64,000 nucleotides of DNA from DASYAE01 sp036501535 (GTDB lineage: Bacteria > Actinomycetota > Actinomycetes > Streptomycetales > Catenulisporaceae). Positions 51,987 through 63,172 of this stretch are shown here, one piece after another. Both the position numbers and the translations under genes were made by a program. Positions within the stretch are counted from its first letter, which is position 1. Each line of letters begins with the position of its first letter. The notes under the pieces were generated by a model. It did no database searches and was not told the DNA's origin. It was given only the letters and a program-made list of their open reading frames with translations. The stretch covers positions 30,405 through 94,404 of the forward strand of contig DASYAE010000295.1 in NCBI GenBank assembly GCA_036501535.1, in the 5' to 3' direction.

Positions 51987-52541
51987 ATGCGGCCGGTGGT
52001 CCTGCAGATGAGCGTCTCGCTGGACGGATATGTCGCCGGCCCGGCCGGAAACGCCGACTGGCGGCTGCCTCCCGAGCACCCGGACGTGTTCGCGTGGAAG
52101 GTCGCCTCGTTGCGCCAAGCGGGCACCCACATCATGGGCCGCGTCACCTACGAGCAGATGGCCGCGCACTGGCCGAGCTCGACCGGCGACTACGCCGATT
52201 CCATGAACACCCTGCCGAAGGTCGTCTTCTCCAGGACCCTGGCGGCCGCCGACTGGCCCGGAACCCGGATCGCCGGCGGCGACCTCGCCGAGGAGATCGC
52301 CGCCCTCAAGGCGGAGACCGGCGGCGAGATCATCATGGCCCACGGCGGCGCCGCGTTCGTCCAGGCGCTCTCCAGGCTCGGCCTGGTCGACGAGTACCGC
52401 CTCGTCACCCTCCCGGTCGCCGCCGGCCGCGGACTGCCGCTGTTCAAGGACCTGGCCGGACCGCTGCACATGGATCTCGCCGAGGCCAAGGGTTACCCCG
52501 ACGGCACGGTCATCCACGTGTACAAGCCGATCGCGGCGTAG
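51987..52541 (+). CDS. Dihydrofolate-reductase-like (RibD C-terminal) protein
   Basis: A 184-residue protein. The start MRPVVLQMSVSLDGYVAGPAGN is characteristic, followed by AGTHIMGRVTYEQMAAHWP and KVVFSRTLAAADWPGT, then HGGAAFVQALSRLGLVDEYRL. The fold is that of RibD reductase/DHFR and binds NADPH. The physiological substrate of these stand-alone members is unknown. ATG with GAGGAG 6 nt upstream. Confidence 0.88.
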   Translation: MRPVVLQMSVSLDGYVAGPAGNADWRLPPEHPDVFAWKVASLRQAGTHIMGRVTYEQMAAHWPSSTGDYADSMNTLPKVVFSRTLAAADWPGTRIAGGDLAEEIAALKAETGGEIIMAHGGAAFVQALSRLGLVDEYRLVTLPVAAGRGLPLFKDLAGPLHMDLAEAKGYPDGTVIHVYKPIAA

Positions 52542-52594
52542 GAGCCAAAGTAGTCGTGACCTCGGCGCGGATCGGCTCTGGGAGCAGTCCGGCG

Positions 52595-52718
52595 CCGGAC
52601 CGGTGTTAAGACGCTGTGAATATCTCCGGCACGGCGATAGGAACTGCGTGAGCACGCGCTATGGCCCCGCCGCGGCGGGGTTAGCTTCGAAGCGGTGATC
52701 CACACCGGACCGGTGTGG
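52595..52718. promoter_or_regulatory. Repeated CCGGACCGGTGT elements before SAV_915-lysA
   Basis: CCGGACCGGTGT occurs at 52595-52606 and again at 52705-52716. The second lies inside a perfect 19-nt palindrome (52700-52718, arms CCACACCGG and CCGGTGTGG about one central A). The pair is 110 bp apart in the 203-nt gap before the SAV_915 gene, so a dimeric regulator could bridge the promoter. Confidence 0.5.
52665..52680. terminator. 16-bp GC palindrome, possible terminator
   Basis: CCCCGCCGCGGCGGGG followed by TTAGCTT, about 120 nt after the DHFR-like gene. It may end that unit, or be part of the control region. Confidence 0.35.
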
Positions 52719-52744
52719 CGCCACCTCGAGAGGAGCTGGTTCCG

Positions 52745-53170
52745 GTGATCAAGGAACCGCCCGACACGGAACGTCTCTACGCACCGCTGCGCGAACTGCC
52801 CGCGGGCGTCTGCCTGCGGTTCTTCCGCGACCGCGGCGGGCAGCGGTGCGCCGTCGGCTTCACCTCGCTCGAGCGGCTGACCTCGCTGCTCGGCGCCGAG
52901 CAGCGGTACTACCGGCTCACTGAGCACGCGATACGCGAGCTGGCCGCCGACCGGGACGTGTCCGTCCTCGTCGTGGATCCGGGACTCGTCGCCGCGCCGG
53001 TGCGCGAGCACGGTGCCGCCGTTCAGAGCATCGATCACGAAGCCGCACAGGTCATCGCCGCGGCGCAGGCTCCGACCGCAACCGCACCCACAACCGCGCC
53101 CGCAGCCCCAGCCCCAGCCATACCCTCCGCCTCGGTCGGCGTCGCCGCCCTCGTCTGGCAGGCGCTCTGA
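52745..53170 (+). CDS. SAV_915 family protein
   Basis: A 141-residue protein. The core (about residues 10-85) matches the small SAV_915 family: LYAPLRELPAGVCLRFFRDRGG, AVGFTSLERLTSLLG, QRYYRLTEHAIRELAADRDV and VLVVDPGLVAAPV. This is an SseB-like alpha/beta fold of unknown function. The tail is Ala/Pro/Thr-rich. The GTG start with GAGAGGAG upstream is used. The stop overlaps the lysA ATG (TGATG), so the two are coupled, although no functional link is known. Confidence 0.8.
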   Translation: MIKEPPDTERLYAPLRELPAGVCLRFFRDRGGQRCAVGFTSLERLTSLLGAEQRYYRLTEHAIRELAADRDVSVLVVDPGLVAAPVREHGAAVQSIDHEAAQVIAAAQAPTATAPTTAPAAPAPAIPSASVGVAALVWQAL

Positions 53171-54552
53171 TGTCCGTCCTCGAAGCCCCCAGGTCACGCG
53201 TGCAGATCGCCCCGCAACCCGCGACCGCAGCCACGCCCGACTGCCGACCGCTCGGCTCGCCCTGGCCGGCAGACGCCCGCGAGCTCGGCGCCCACACCGC
53301 GAACGACCTGACCGTCGGCGGGCTGCGGCTCGCCGATCTCGCCGACCGGTACGGCACGCCTCTCTACGTGCTCGACGAAGCCGAGGTCCGGGCCCGGGCC
53401 CGCGCCTATCGCAATGCCCTACCGAACGCGTCGATCCACTACGCCGCCAAGGCCTTCCTGTGCGGCGCGATGGCCGACTGGATCCGCGACGAAGGGCTCG
53501 GACTCGACGTCTGCTCGCACAACGAGCTCGCCCTCGCGCTCGCGCACGGCTTCCCGGCCGCGCGGATCATCCTGCACGGCAACGCGAAGACCGAGGCCGA
53601 GCTGCGGCTCGCCGTGCGCAGCGGGGTCGGCCGCGTCGTCGTGGACTCGTTCAGCGAGATCGCCCACCTCGCCGCGCTGGCCGCGAGCGACCGGCCGCAG
53701 GGCGTATATGTGCGCGTAGTCCCCGGCGTCGAGGCCGGGCACCACGCCGCCGTGCGCACCGGCGTCGACGACCAGCAGTTCGGCTTCCCGCTGCGCGGAC
53801 GCGAGGGCGCGGCCGAGGCCGTCGCCCGCATCCTGGCCCAGCCCCGGCTGCGCCTGGCCGGGCTGCACTGCCACCTCGGCTCGCAGATCAGCCAGACCGG
53901 CCCCTACCTCGAGGCGGCCGACCGGCTGGTCGACCTGCTCGCCGCGCTGCGCGAGCGCCACGGAGTCGGGCTCGCAGAGCTCGACCTCGGCGGCGGCCAT
54001 GCCATCGCCTACCGGCACGGTGAGAGCGACCTGGACCCGGCGCGGCTCGCCGCCCGCCTGCTGCCGCGGCTGCGCGAGCGCTGCGCCGCGCGCGGGATCC
54101 GGGTGCCCCACCTCGTCTTCGAGCCCGGCCGGGCCATCGCAGGGCCCGCAGGCGTCGCGCTCTACCGGGTCCTCGCGGTCAAGCACTCCGCGGCCGGCAC
54201 CCGCTTCGTCGCGGTGGACGGCGGGATGAGCGACAACCCGCGCCCCGCCCTCTACGGCGCCGCCTACTGCGCCCGGCTGGTCGGCCGGCACGCCGGGCCG
54301 CTCGAGCCGGCGCGCGTGGTCGGCCGGCACTGCGAGGCCGGCGACGTGCTGATCCGCGATGCGCATCTGCCCTCTGACACGCGTCCCGGAGACCTGCTCG
54401 CCGTCCCGGCGTCGGGCGCGTACCAGCTGTCCATGGCCTCGGGATACAACCTGGCCGGCCGGCCGGCCCTGGTCGGCGTGCGGGACGGCGCCGAGCGGCT
54501 GCTGCAGCGCCGCGAGACGCTCGAGGACATCCTGCGCCGCGAGGCCGGGTAG
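53170..54552 (+). CDS. lysA: Diaminopimelate decarboxylase-type PLP enzyme
   Basis: A 460-residue fold-III pyridoxal-phosphate decarboxylase. The PLP lysine is in HYAAKAFLCGAM, and DVCSHNELALALAHG, LHCHLGSQISQ, DLGGGHAI and HCEAGDVL (active-site Cys of the partner subunit) follow in the normal order. It converts meso-diaminopimelate to lysine, the last step of the pathway. The family length is normal, with an extra 30 residues of linker at the N-terminus. Overlaps SAV_915. No other lysine or threonine gene is adjacent, so a second lysA elsewhere or a specialised role is possible. Confidence 0.88.
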   Translation: MSVLEAPRSRVQIAPQPATAATPDCRPLGSPWPADARELGAHTANDLTVGGLRLADLADRYGTPLYVLDEAEVRARARAYRNALPNASIHYAAKAFLCGAMADWIRDEGLGLDVCSHNELALALAHGFPAARIILHGNAKTEAELRLAVRSGVGRVVVDSFSEIAHLAALAASDRPQGVYVRVVPGVEAGHHAAVRTGVDDQQFGFPLRGREGAAEAVARILAQPRLRLAGLHCHLGSQISQTGPYLEAADRLVDLLAALRERHGVGLAELDLGGGHAIAYRHGESDLDPARLAARLLPRLRERCAARGIRVPHLVFEPGRAIAGPAGVALYRVLAVKHSAAGTRFVAVDGGMSDNPRPALYGAAYCARLVGRHAGPLEPARVVGRHCEAGDVLIRDAHLPSDTRPGDLLAVPASGAYQLSMASGYNLAGRPALVGVRDGAERLLQRRETLEDILRREAG

Positions 54553-54582
54553 ATCAGTGCTCGATTTCCCCGGCGCGATGTA

Positions 54583-55584
54583 TCAGTCCTCCGCCGCCTC
54601 GAACGCGGCAAGGATCTGGTCCGCGGCCGTCGTCGCGGTGACCGAGCCGTCCCGCACCCGCCGCTCGAGCGCGGGGGCGAGCGCGAGCACCGCCGGATGC
54701 TCGTGCAGCCGGGCCAGCAGCCGGTCGTGCACCAGGTTCCAGGCCCAGTCGACCTGCTGCTCGCGGCGGCGCCGGTCCAGCTCGCCGGTCGACTCCAGCA
54801 CCGCGCGGTGCCGCTGGATCTTCTCCCACACCTCGTCAAGGCCCGTACTCTCCCGGGCGCTGCAGGTCAGCACCGGGGTGCGCCAGGCCGCGTTCGGGTC
54901 GCGCAGCAGCCGCAGGGCCGCGGCCAGCTCCCGGGCCGCGGAGTGCGCGTCCCGCTCCCCCGGGCCGTCGGCCTTGTTGACCGCGATGACGTCGGCGAGC
55001 TCCAGCACGCCCTTCTTGATGCCCTGCAGCTGGTCGCCGGTGCGGGCCAGGGCCAGCAGCAGGAAGGTGTCGACCATGCCGGCCACCGCGGTCTCCGACT
55101 GCCCGACGCCGACCGTCTCGACGAGTACGACGTCGTATCCGGCCGCCTCCATGACCACGATGCTCTCGCGGGTCGCGCGGGCCACGCCGCCGAGCGTGCC
55201 CGACGACGGCGAGGGCCGGATGAACGCGGCCGGGTCCGAGGCCAGGCGCAGCATCCGGGTCTTGTCGCCGAGGATCGAGCCGCCGGTCCGGGTGGAGGAC
55301 GGGTCCACGGCCAGCACCGCGACCCGGTGGCCGAGGCCAGCCAGCATGCTGCCGAACGCGTCGACGAACGTGGACTTGCCCACGCCCGGCACCCCGGTGA
55401 TGCCGATCCGGATCGCCTTGCCGGTGTGCGCGAGCAGCTCGGTGAGCACCTGCTGGGCGACCCGCCGGTGGTCCGCCCGGGTCGACTCCACCAGGGTGAT
55501 CGCGCGGGCGACGTCGGCCCGCGAGCCGTCCAGCACGCCGCGCACGTATTGCTGCGCGCCGACGACGCTCCGCGCCTTGACCAT
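54583..55584 (-). CDS. meaB: Methylmalonyl-CoA mutase-associated GTPase MeaB
   Basis: A 333-residue G3E-family GTPase. Walker A is GITGVPGVGKSTFVDAFG, the base-binding NKAD is in VIAVNKADGPGE, and VLAVDPSSTRTGGSILGDK is the Switch I/II part of this family. It gates adenosylcobalamin loading and protects the mutase. The gene is the last of the mutA-mutB-meaB unit, beginning 8 nt after the mutB stop. Start ATG at 55584. Confidence 0.94.
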   Translation of the reverse strand: MVKARSVVGAQQYVRGVLDGSRADVARAITLVESTRADHRRVAQQVLTELLAHTGKAIRIGITGVPGVGKSTFVDAFGSMLAGLGHRVAVLAVDPSSTRTGGSILGDKTRMLRLASDPAAFIRPSPSSGTLGGVARATRESIVVMEAAGYDVVLVETVGVGQSETAVAGMVDTFLLLALARTGDQLQGIKKGVLELADVIAVNKADGPGERDAHSAARELAAALRLLRDPNAAWRTPVLTCSARESTGLDEVWEKIQRHRAVLESTGELDRRRREQQVDWAWNLVHDRLLARLHEHPAVLALAPALERRVRDGSVTATTAADQILAAFEAAED

Positions 55585-55592
55585 GGTTCGTA

Positions 55593-57793
<2,201 letters not shown>

Positions 57794-57797
<4 letters not shown>

Positions 57798-59713
57798 GCG
57801 GCCGCTCCGATCTCGTCGAGGACTGCGGTCAGGGCGGCGACGGCGTCGCAGCCGAGGTGCACGAAGGCGTCGATGCCCGCGCTCTGATAAGCCTCGCGCC
57901 GGTCTCCGGGCTTTCCGGCGAGCACGACGTGGCGCGCACCGGCCATCTTCAGCGCGGCGGCCGCCGCTTCGGCGTGCTCGTTGTAGAGGGCGTCGCTCGA
58001 GCAGATGCAGGCCGCGCGCGCCCCGCTGGCCGCGAAGGCCTCGGCCAGGGCCTGGATGTCAGGCTTCTCGGCCGACCCGGTGCCGGCCGCCTCGCTCAGC
58101 GCCGTCTCGAGCCCGCCGGCCTGGAAGAGGTTGGCGGCGAAGGCGGACCGGACCGCGTGCGCGGCGCCGGGGCCGAGCGCGGCGAGCACGATCTTCGGCC
58201 GGGCGCCGGTGGAGGCGAGGACCGCGTCGGAGCGGGAGCGCAGCGCCTCGAAGGCCTCGGCGCGGCGCACCGCCGGCAGGCCGCCGCCGGGCCGGGCCGG
58301 GGCCGGCTCGCGGGCCACCGGCTGCTCGCCGAGGTTCGGGAACTCGCTCACCCCGGTGATCGGCTCGCGCCGCTTGGCCAGGGCCGCCGAGCGCTTGGCC
58401 CAGTTCTGCTCGATCCGCTCACCGATCAGGCCACTGCGAAGAGCCGCGTGCTGGCCGCCGGCCCGCTCGATCTCTTGGAAGAAGTCCCACGCGGACCGGG
58501 CCAGCTGGTCGGTGAGCTGCTCGACGTACCAGGAGCCGCCGGCCGGGTCGACCACCCGGGCCAGGTTCGCCTCGTCGAGCAGGATCGCCTGGGTGTTGCG
58601 GGCGATCCGGCGGGCGAAGTCGTCCGGCAGGCCGAGCGCGCTGTCGAAGGGCAGCACGGTGACCGCGTCGGCGCCGCCGACCCCGGCGCCCATGCACGCG
58701 ACCGTGGTGCGCAGCATGTTCACCCACGGGTCGCGCTCGGTCATCATGACCGCGGAGGTCACCGCATGCTGGCGCTGCGCCGCGCCGGCCGGGCCGACGC
58801 CACAGACCTCTGCGACGCGGGACCACAGGCGGCGCGCGGCGCGCAGCTTGGCGATGGTCAGGAACTGGTCGGCGACGGCGGCGTAGCGGAACTCCAGCTG
58901 CCCGGCCGCCTGGTCGGCGGTCAGGCCCGACTGGGTCAGCTCCCGCAGATAGGCGACCGCGGTGCTCAGCGACAGGCCGAGCTCCTGCGCCGCGGAGGCG
59001 CCGGCCTCGTGGTAGGGCAGGGCGTCGACGGTCAGGGTGCGTATTCCGGGGAACTCGCCCGCGCAGCGCGCCGCGAGCAGCGCCGCCTCGGCCAGCTGCC
59101 GCGCAGTATCAGCGTCCTGTCCGGTGCGGGCGACCAGGCCGAGCGGGTCCGCGCCGAGGTTGCCCGTCGCCTCGGCGGCGGGGATCGCCGCCGGGCCGTG
59201 GGTGTAGAGGTCGAGCAGCTGCTGCGCGGCGGCCGCGAAGTCAGGGCCCGCATCCAGGGTGACGCCGGCCAGGTCCAGGTACACGCCCTCCAGCACCTCG
59301 GGCAGCGCCGCGACCGGAAGGCCGGCACCGCCGACGGTCAGCCACAGCGAGGTGACGCCGTTCTCCAGGTCCGCGAGCACGGCCGCGTTCGTCCTGCGCG
59401 GATCAGGGTGCGCATGCTGCTGCCGGACGTCCCAGCCGGTGACGGCCGAGCCCTGCACCCGGCCGCCGCGCACGTACGGGGCGAAGCCGGGCCGGCCCGG
59501 GTCGGGCGCCGCGTCCTCGGCGGTGTAGAGCGGCCGGACCCGCAGCCCGTCCTCGACCTCGGTGGCCAGCGCCTGCTCGGCCGCCGCCCCCTCGGCCCCC
59601 GGCCGGCCGGACTTGGCCAGCACGCCCTCGACCAGGCGCTGCCACTGCTCCCGGCTCGCGGCGGGGAACTGCGCGGCCGCGGCGAACGCTTCCGCTTCCT
59701 CGTGCACCGTCAT
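57794..59713 (-). CDS. mutA: Methylmalonyl-CoA mutase, small subunit
   Basis: A 639-residue homologue of mutB with the TIM barrel intact and a degenerate B12 domain: the D-x-H-x-x-G motif is gone (ACICSSDALYNEHAEAAAAAL in its place), as is normal for the non-catalytic partner. It shows GWDVRQQHAHPDPRRTNAAVL and DLENGVTSLWLTVGGAGLPV. Together with mutB it forms the heterodimer. Start ATG at 59713. It follows the ArsR gene on the same strand after 61 nt. Confidence 0.94.
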
Positions 59714-59774
59714 GGAGCCGAGATTACGGATTCCGCCTAAAGCGGCGTTAGAAGCGGCCTGGAGACCGCGGCGG

Positions 59775-60164
59775 TCAACGCTCTGAGCTGGGCGTCGGGC
59801 CCTGCGCCGCGAACTGCCCGCCGGCGAGGGCGAGCAACTGGTCCAGGGTCGGGTCGGCGAGCCGGTAGCGGACCACGCGGCCGTCCCGGTCGCCCGCCAC
59901 AGCGCCGGCGACCCGCAGCAGCCGCAGCGCCTGCGAGACGGCGGTCGCGTTCATCCCGGTCGCCAGCGCCAGATCGGTCACGCTGATCGGCCCGGCCCGC
60001 CACACGCACACCAGCACCGCCAGCCGGTGCGGATCGCTGAGCAGGGCGAAGCGCGCGGCCCAGGCCTCGACGTCGCCGGGCTCGCCGAGCGCCTCGATGG
60101 CCTCGCAGGCCCGGTGCCCGTCGATGGTCGGCCAGTCGGCGCGGTCAAGCGGCACTAGGTGCAT
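59775..60164 (-). CDS. ArsR-family (SmtB-like) winged-helix regulator
   Basis: A 129-residue protein. The winged helix covers residues 30-105: ARFALLSDPHRLAVLVCVWRAGPISVTDLALATGMNATAVSQALRLLRVAGAV and the RDGRVVRYRLADP wing. Candidate metal ligands are N-terminal (MHLVPLDRADW, HRAC). It lies upstream of mutA on the same strand and is divergent from a NiCoT cobalt/nickel transporter and its riboswitch, so it may be a nickel or cobalt sensor. This is inference; ligands were not modelled. Confidence 0.85.
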   Translation of the reverse strand: MHLVPLDRADWPTIDGHRACEAIEALGEPGDVEAWAARFALLSDPHRLAVLVCVWRAGPISVTDLALATGMNATAVSQALRLLRVAGAVAGDRDGRVVRYRLADPTLDQLLALAGGQFAAQGPTPSSER

Positions 60165-60469
60165 GGCGCATAGCTTCGCACACCACAGCTATACACCTGC
60201 GCAGTCTTGCAGGTATGCCGGGGCGCCCCTACGATGACGACGTCTCAGCCGATGGCTGAGGCGGTGTGGCCGCAGCGAAGCCGGTGTGAGTCCGGCACTG
60301 TCCCGCAACGGTGATGCCCCTGCTCAGGCGGGGGACGAGTCCGGTCGCCTGCGCCCGCATCCCCGCCCGACGCAGCCTCGCAGGAAGGCCGGTCCGCCGC
60401 TCCAGCCCCTCCCGGCGCTGGCGCTCGGGCCCGCGCCCGTCTGCGAGCATCCCGAGGAGGATGCCCCGC
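60165..60469. other. Divergent intergenic region, 305 nt
   Basis: No protein gene. It contains the cobalamin riboswitch (about 60241-60380) in front of the transporter gene, and the promoters of the divergent ArsR and transporter genes. Confidence 0.7.
60241..60380 (+). promoter_or_regulatory. Cobalamin riboswitch
   Basis: The conserved core is clear: GAAGCCGGTGTGAGTCCGG (60277-60295), then CACTGTCCCGCAACGGTGA, and downstream GAGTCCGGTCGCCTGCG, the GCC/AGUCAGG-type box. The hairpin CTCAGCC-GAT-GGCTGAG (60244-60260) is a 5' stem. It would switch the NiCoT gene off when adenosylcobalamin is plentiful. The end is approximate. Confidence 0.9.
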
Positions 60470-61615
60470 GTGTCTGCCGCCGCCACCGCAGCGAGCCCGA
60501 CCCCGTCCAGGCTGCGCGCCGCCGCCCGCTCGCTGAGCCCCCGCGAGTGGTCCCGGCTCGGCGTGATGGGCCTGGTCATCCTGGCCCTCAACGGCTTCGG
60601 CTGGGGCCTGTTCGGGCTGGCCGTCCTGCCGCACCAGTTCCACTACGCCAAGCTCGGCGTCGGCCTCGGCGTCGCGTTCACCGCCTGGACCCTCGGCGCG
60701 CGCCACGCCTTCGACGCCGACCACATCTCCGCCATCGACAACGTCACCCGCAAGTTCATGGCGGACGGCAAGCGGCCGCTGGCCACAGGGTTCTTCTTCG
60801 CCCTGGGCCACTCGACCATCGTCGTGGCGGTCGGCGTCGGCATCACCGTGGCGGCCAAGGCCGTCTTCGGCGCGATGGTCGACCCGAACTCGACCTATGA
60901 GACCCTCGGCGGGGCGCTGGGCACCGTGACCGCCGCGTGCTTCCTGTACCTGATCGCCGGCCTGAACCTGATCGTGCTGGCCGGCATCGTCAAGGTCTTC
61001 CGCTCGATGCGCCGGGGCGAGTACGACGAGCAGGAACTGGAGCGGCAGCTTCAGGCCAGGGGCCTGATGTACCGGTTCTTCGGCCGGTTCATGCGGTCGA
61101 TCAACCACACGTGGCAGATGTTCTTCGTCGGCAACGTCTTCGGCATCGGCTTCGACACGGCCACCGAGGTCGTCCTGCTGGCCGCGACCGCCTACGCCGC
61201 GAGCTCCGGGCTGCCGTTCTACGCGGTGCTGACCCTGCCGCTGCTGTTCGCCGGCGGCATGACCCTGTTCGACACGCTCGACGGCTGCTTCATGAACTTC
61301 GCCTACGGCTGGGCCTTCGCCAAACCGGTCCGCAAGGTCTACTACAACATCGTCATCACCGGCCTGTCGATCGCCGCCGCGTTCCTGGTCGGCACGATCG
61401 AGATCCTCGGCATCCTGACCAGCGAGCTGCACCTGAGCGGCGGCTTCTGGGACTTCGCGGCGAACTTCGACATCAACCGGGCTGGCTTCGCCATCGCCGG
61501 GCTGTTCGTCATCACCTGGATCGTCGCGGTCGCGTTCTGGCGCCTCGGCCGCGTCGAGGCACGCTGGCAGCAGGGCCTTGACACGGCCGGGGACGCGCCG
61601 GACGCCGTCGACTAG
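60470..61615 (+). CDS. NiCoT-family nickel/cobalt transporter
   Basis: A 381-residue membrane protein with eight hydrophobic helices. The metal-selectivity motif is HAFDADH (H-x4-DH, His79 to His85), followed by SAIDNVTRK, LGHSTIVVAVGV, VFGIGFDTATEVVLLA and LFAGGMTLFDTLDG, the NiCoT signatures. Cobalt rather than nickel import is suggested by the cobalamin riboswitch. GTG 60470 is chosen because AGGAGG ends 9 nt before it; the ATG at 60461 touches AGGAGG and is too close. It ends inside the stop of the MerR gene (4-nt convergent overlap). Confidence 0.93.
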   Translation: MSAAATAASPTPSRLRAAARSLSPREWSRLGVMGLVILALNGFGWGLFGLAVLPHQFHYAKLGVGLGVAFTAWTLGARHAFDADHISAIDNVTRKFMADGKRPLATGFFFALGHSTIVVAVGVGITVAAKAVFGAMVDPNSTYETLGGALGTVTAACFLYLIAGLNLIVLAGIVKVFRSMRRGEYDEQELERQLQARGLMYRFFGRFMRSINHTWQMFFVGNVFGIGFDTATEVVLLAATAYAASSGLPFYAVLTLPLLFAGGMTLFDTLDGCFMNFAYGWAFAKPVRKVYYNIVITGLSIAAAFLVGTIEILGILTSELHLSGGFWDFAANFDINRAGFAIAGLFVITWIVAVAFWRLGRVEARWQQGLDTAGDAPDAVD

Positions 61616-62463
61616 GACATTTCTGCGATGGCGCGCACCGGAACGGCGAAATCGATGTCCGGGCCCCGGCGCTCGCCGGCCGGGGGGAAGCGGTAGACCA
61701 GCCGGACCGCACCCGTAGCCGTGCGGTGCTCCCGCTCGGCCCAGCGCTGCAGGATCTCTATCAGCAGGGCGGACCGCGCCGGCCCGGACAGCGACTCCGG
61801 GTCCTGACGTATATACGCCTCCTGGTGCGCGGCGTCGGTGCGCAGCGTGAGGTCCGGGAACCGGGCGGCGAACTCCTCCGCCTGCCCCTCGGCGACCGGC
61901 CAGCACCACTCGACCGGACCGTCGCCGTCCTCGCTGACCTCGCCGTGGTAGACGGTGAACGGCGCGCCCTCGACGCCCGGCAGCGGTTTGGCGCCGGTGT
62001 CCCAGAAGCGGTGGAGGAACTCCCTGCCCGCGGGCACCAACTCATCGCTGTGCACGTGGCGGATCAGGCTGAGGACCTGCCGCGCGGGCAGGTCGCGGAC
62101 TTCGACTTCGCTGGTCTCCACGGTCTCGGACATGGCCGGGTCGCTTCCCTTCAGACGGGCTATCAGACGGACGGCCAGTGACCGGCGCGCGGCGTGCTCC
62201 GCCTCCGCGGCGCTCCAGAACGCGGCCACCTGCGCGGCGGCCGCCGCGGGGTCCCGGTCGAGCAGCGCCTTGATCTCGGCGAGCGGGAGCCCGATCCGCC
62301 GCAGCCGGGCCACGAGACCGGCCCGCTCCAACTGCTCGGCGGCATACCACCGGTACCCGGAGTCGGGATCGATCCGCTCCGGTTCGAGCAGGCCGAGCTG
62401 GCCGTAAAGGCGCAGCGCCTTCAGCGAGAGCCGGGACAGCCGGGAGAACTCGCCGATGTTCAT
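61612..62463 (-). CDS. MerR-family regulator with GyrI-like effector domain
   Basis: A 283-residue protein. The winged helix is MNIGEFSRLSRLSLKALRLYGQLGLLEPERIDPDSGYRWY (residues 1-40), then a coiled coil, and a C-terminal GyrI-like drug-binding half (VEVRDLPARQVLSLIRHV, VYHGEVSEDGDGPVEWCWPV, AYIRQDP). It should activate its own promoter, and perhaps a neighbour, on binding a hydrophobic or cationic ligand. I start at 62463, which fits the family. In-frame alternatives are 62493, 62538 (GAGGAG upstream) and 62568. Confidence 0.85.
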   Translation of the reverse strand: MNIGEFSRLSRLSLKALRLYGQLGLLEPERIDPDSGYRWYAAEQLERAGLVARLRRIGLPLAEIKALLDRDPAAAAAQVAAFWSAAEAEHAARRSLAVRLIARLKGSDPAMSETVETSEVEVRDLPARQVLSLIRHVHSDELVPAGREFLHRFWDTGAKPLPGVEGAPFTVYHGEVSEDGDGPVEWCWPVAEGQAEEFAARFPDLTLRTDAAHQEAYIRQDPESLSGPARSALLIEILQRWAEREHRTATGAVRLVYRFPPAGERRGPDIDFAVPVRAIAEMS

Positions 62464-62580
62464 CTCGCCGATGGCCGTTCGGCCGTCACCCATCCGGTCG
62501 AGTCCATCGGCCAGACGGGTCCCACTCGTGTGCGGCACAGGCTGGCTCCTCGCTTCCGGGCCGGTCACTGGTTCACCTCA

Positions 62581-62611
62581 ACTGTGCGACCTGCCCCAAG
62601 GGCAGAGTCAA
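62581..62611 (-). promoter_or_regulatory. MerR-type promoter with 19-bp spacer
   Basis: On the minus strand TTGACT (62611-62606) and CACAGT (62586-62581) are 19 bp apart with the inverted repeat CTGCCC-N3-GGGCAG in the spacer, the classical MerR activation layout. It reads towards the merR gene. Confidence 0.75.
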
Positions 62612-62635
62612 GCGACCCCGATGCCGGTCATGCAG

Positions 62636-62685
62636 CGCAAAAAGGCGGAGGCCTGTGCGCGCCGTGCATCAGGGCGCGCACAGGC
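62636..62685 (-). terminator. Rho-independent terminator of the CBM fragment gene
   Basis: A perfect 13-bp stem (62651-62663 with 62673-62685) and 9-nt loop, followed in the minus direction by CTCCGCCTTTTTG. It ends 7 nt after the stop at 62693. Confidence 0.88.
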
Positions 62686-62692
62686 GCTCGGC

Positions 62693-63172
<480 letters not shown>

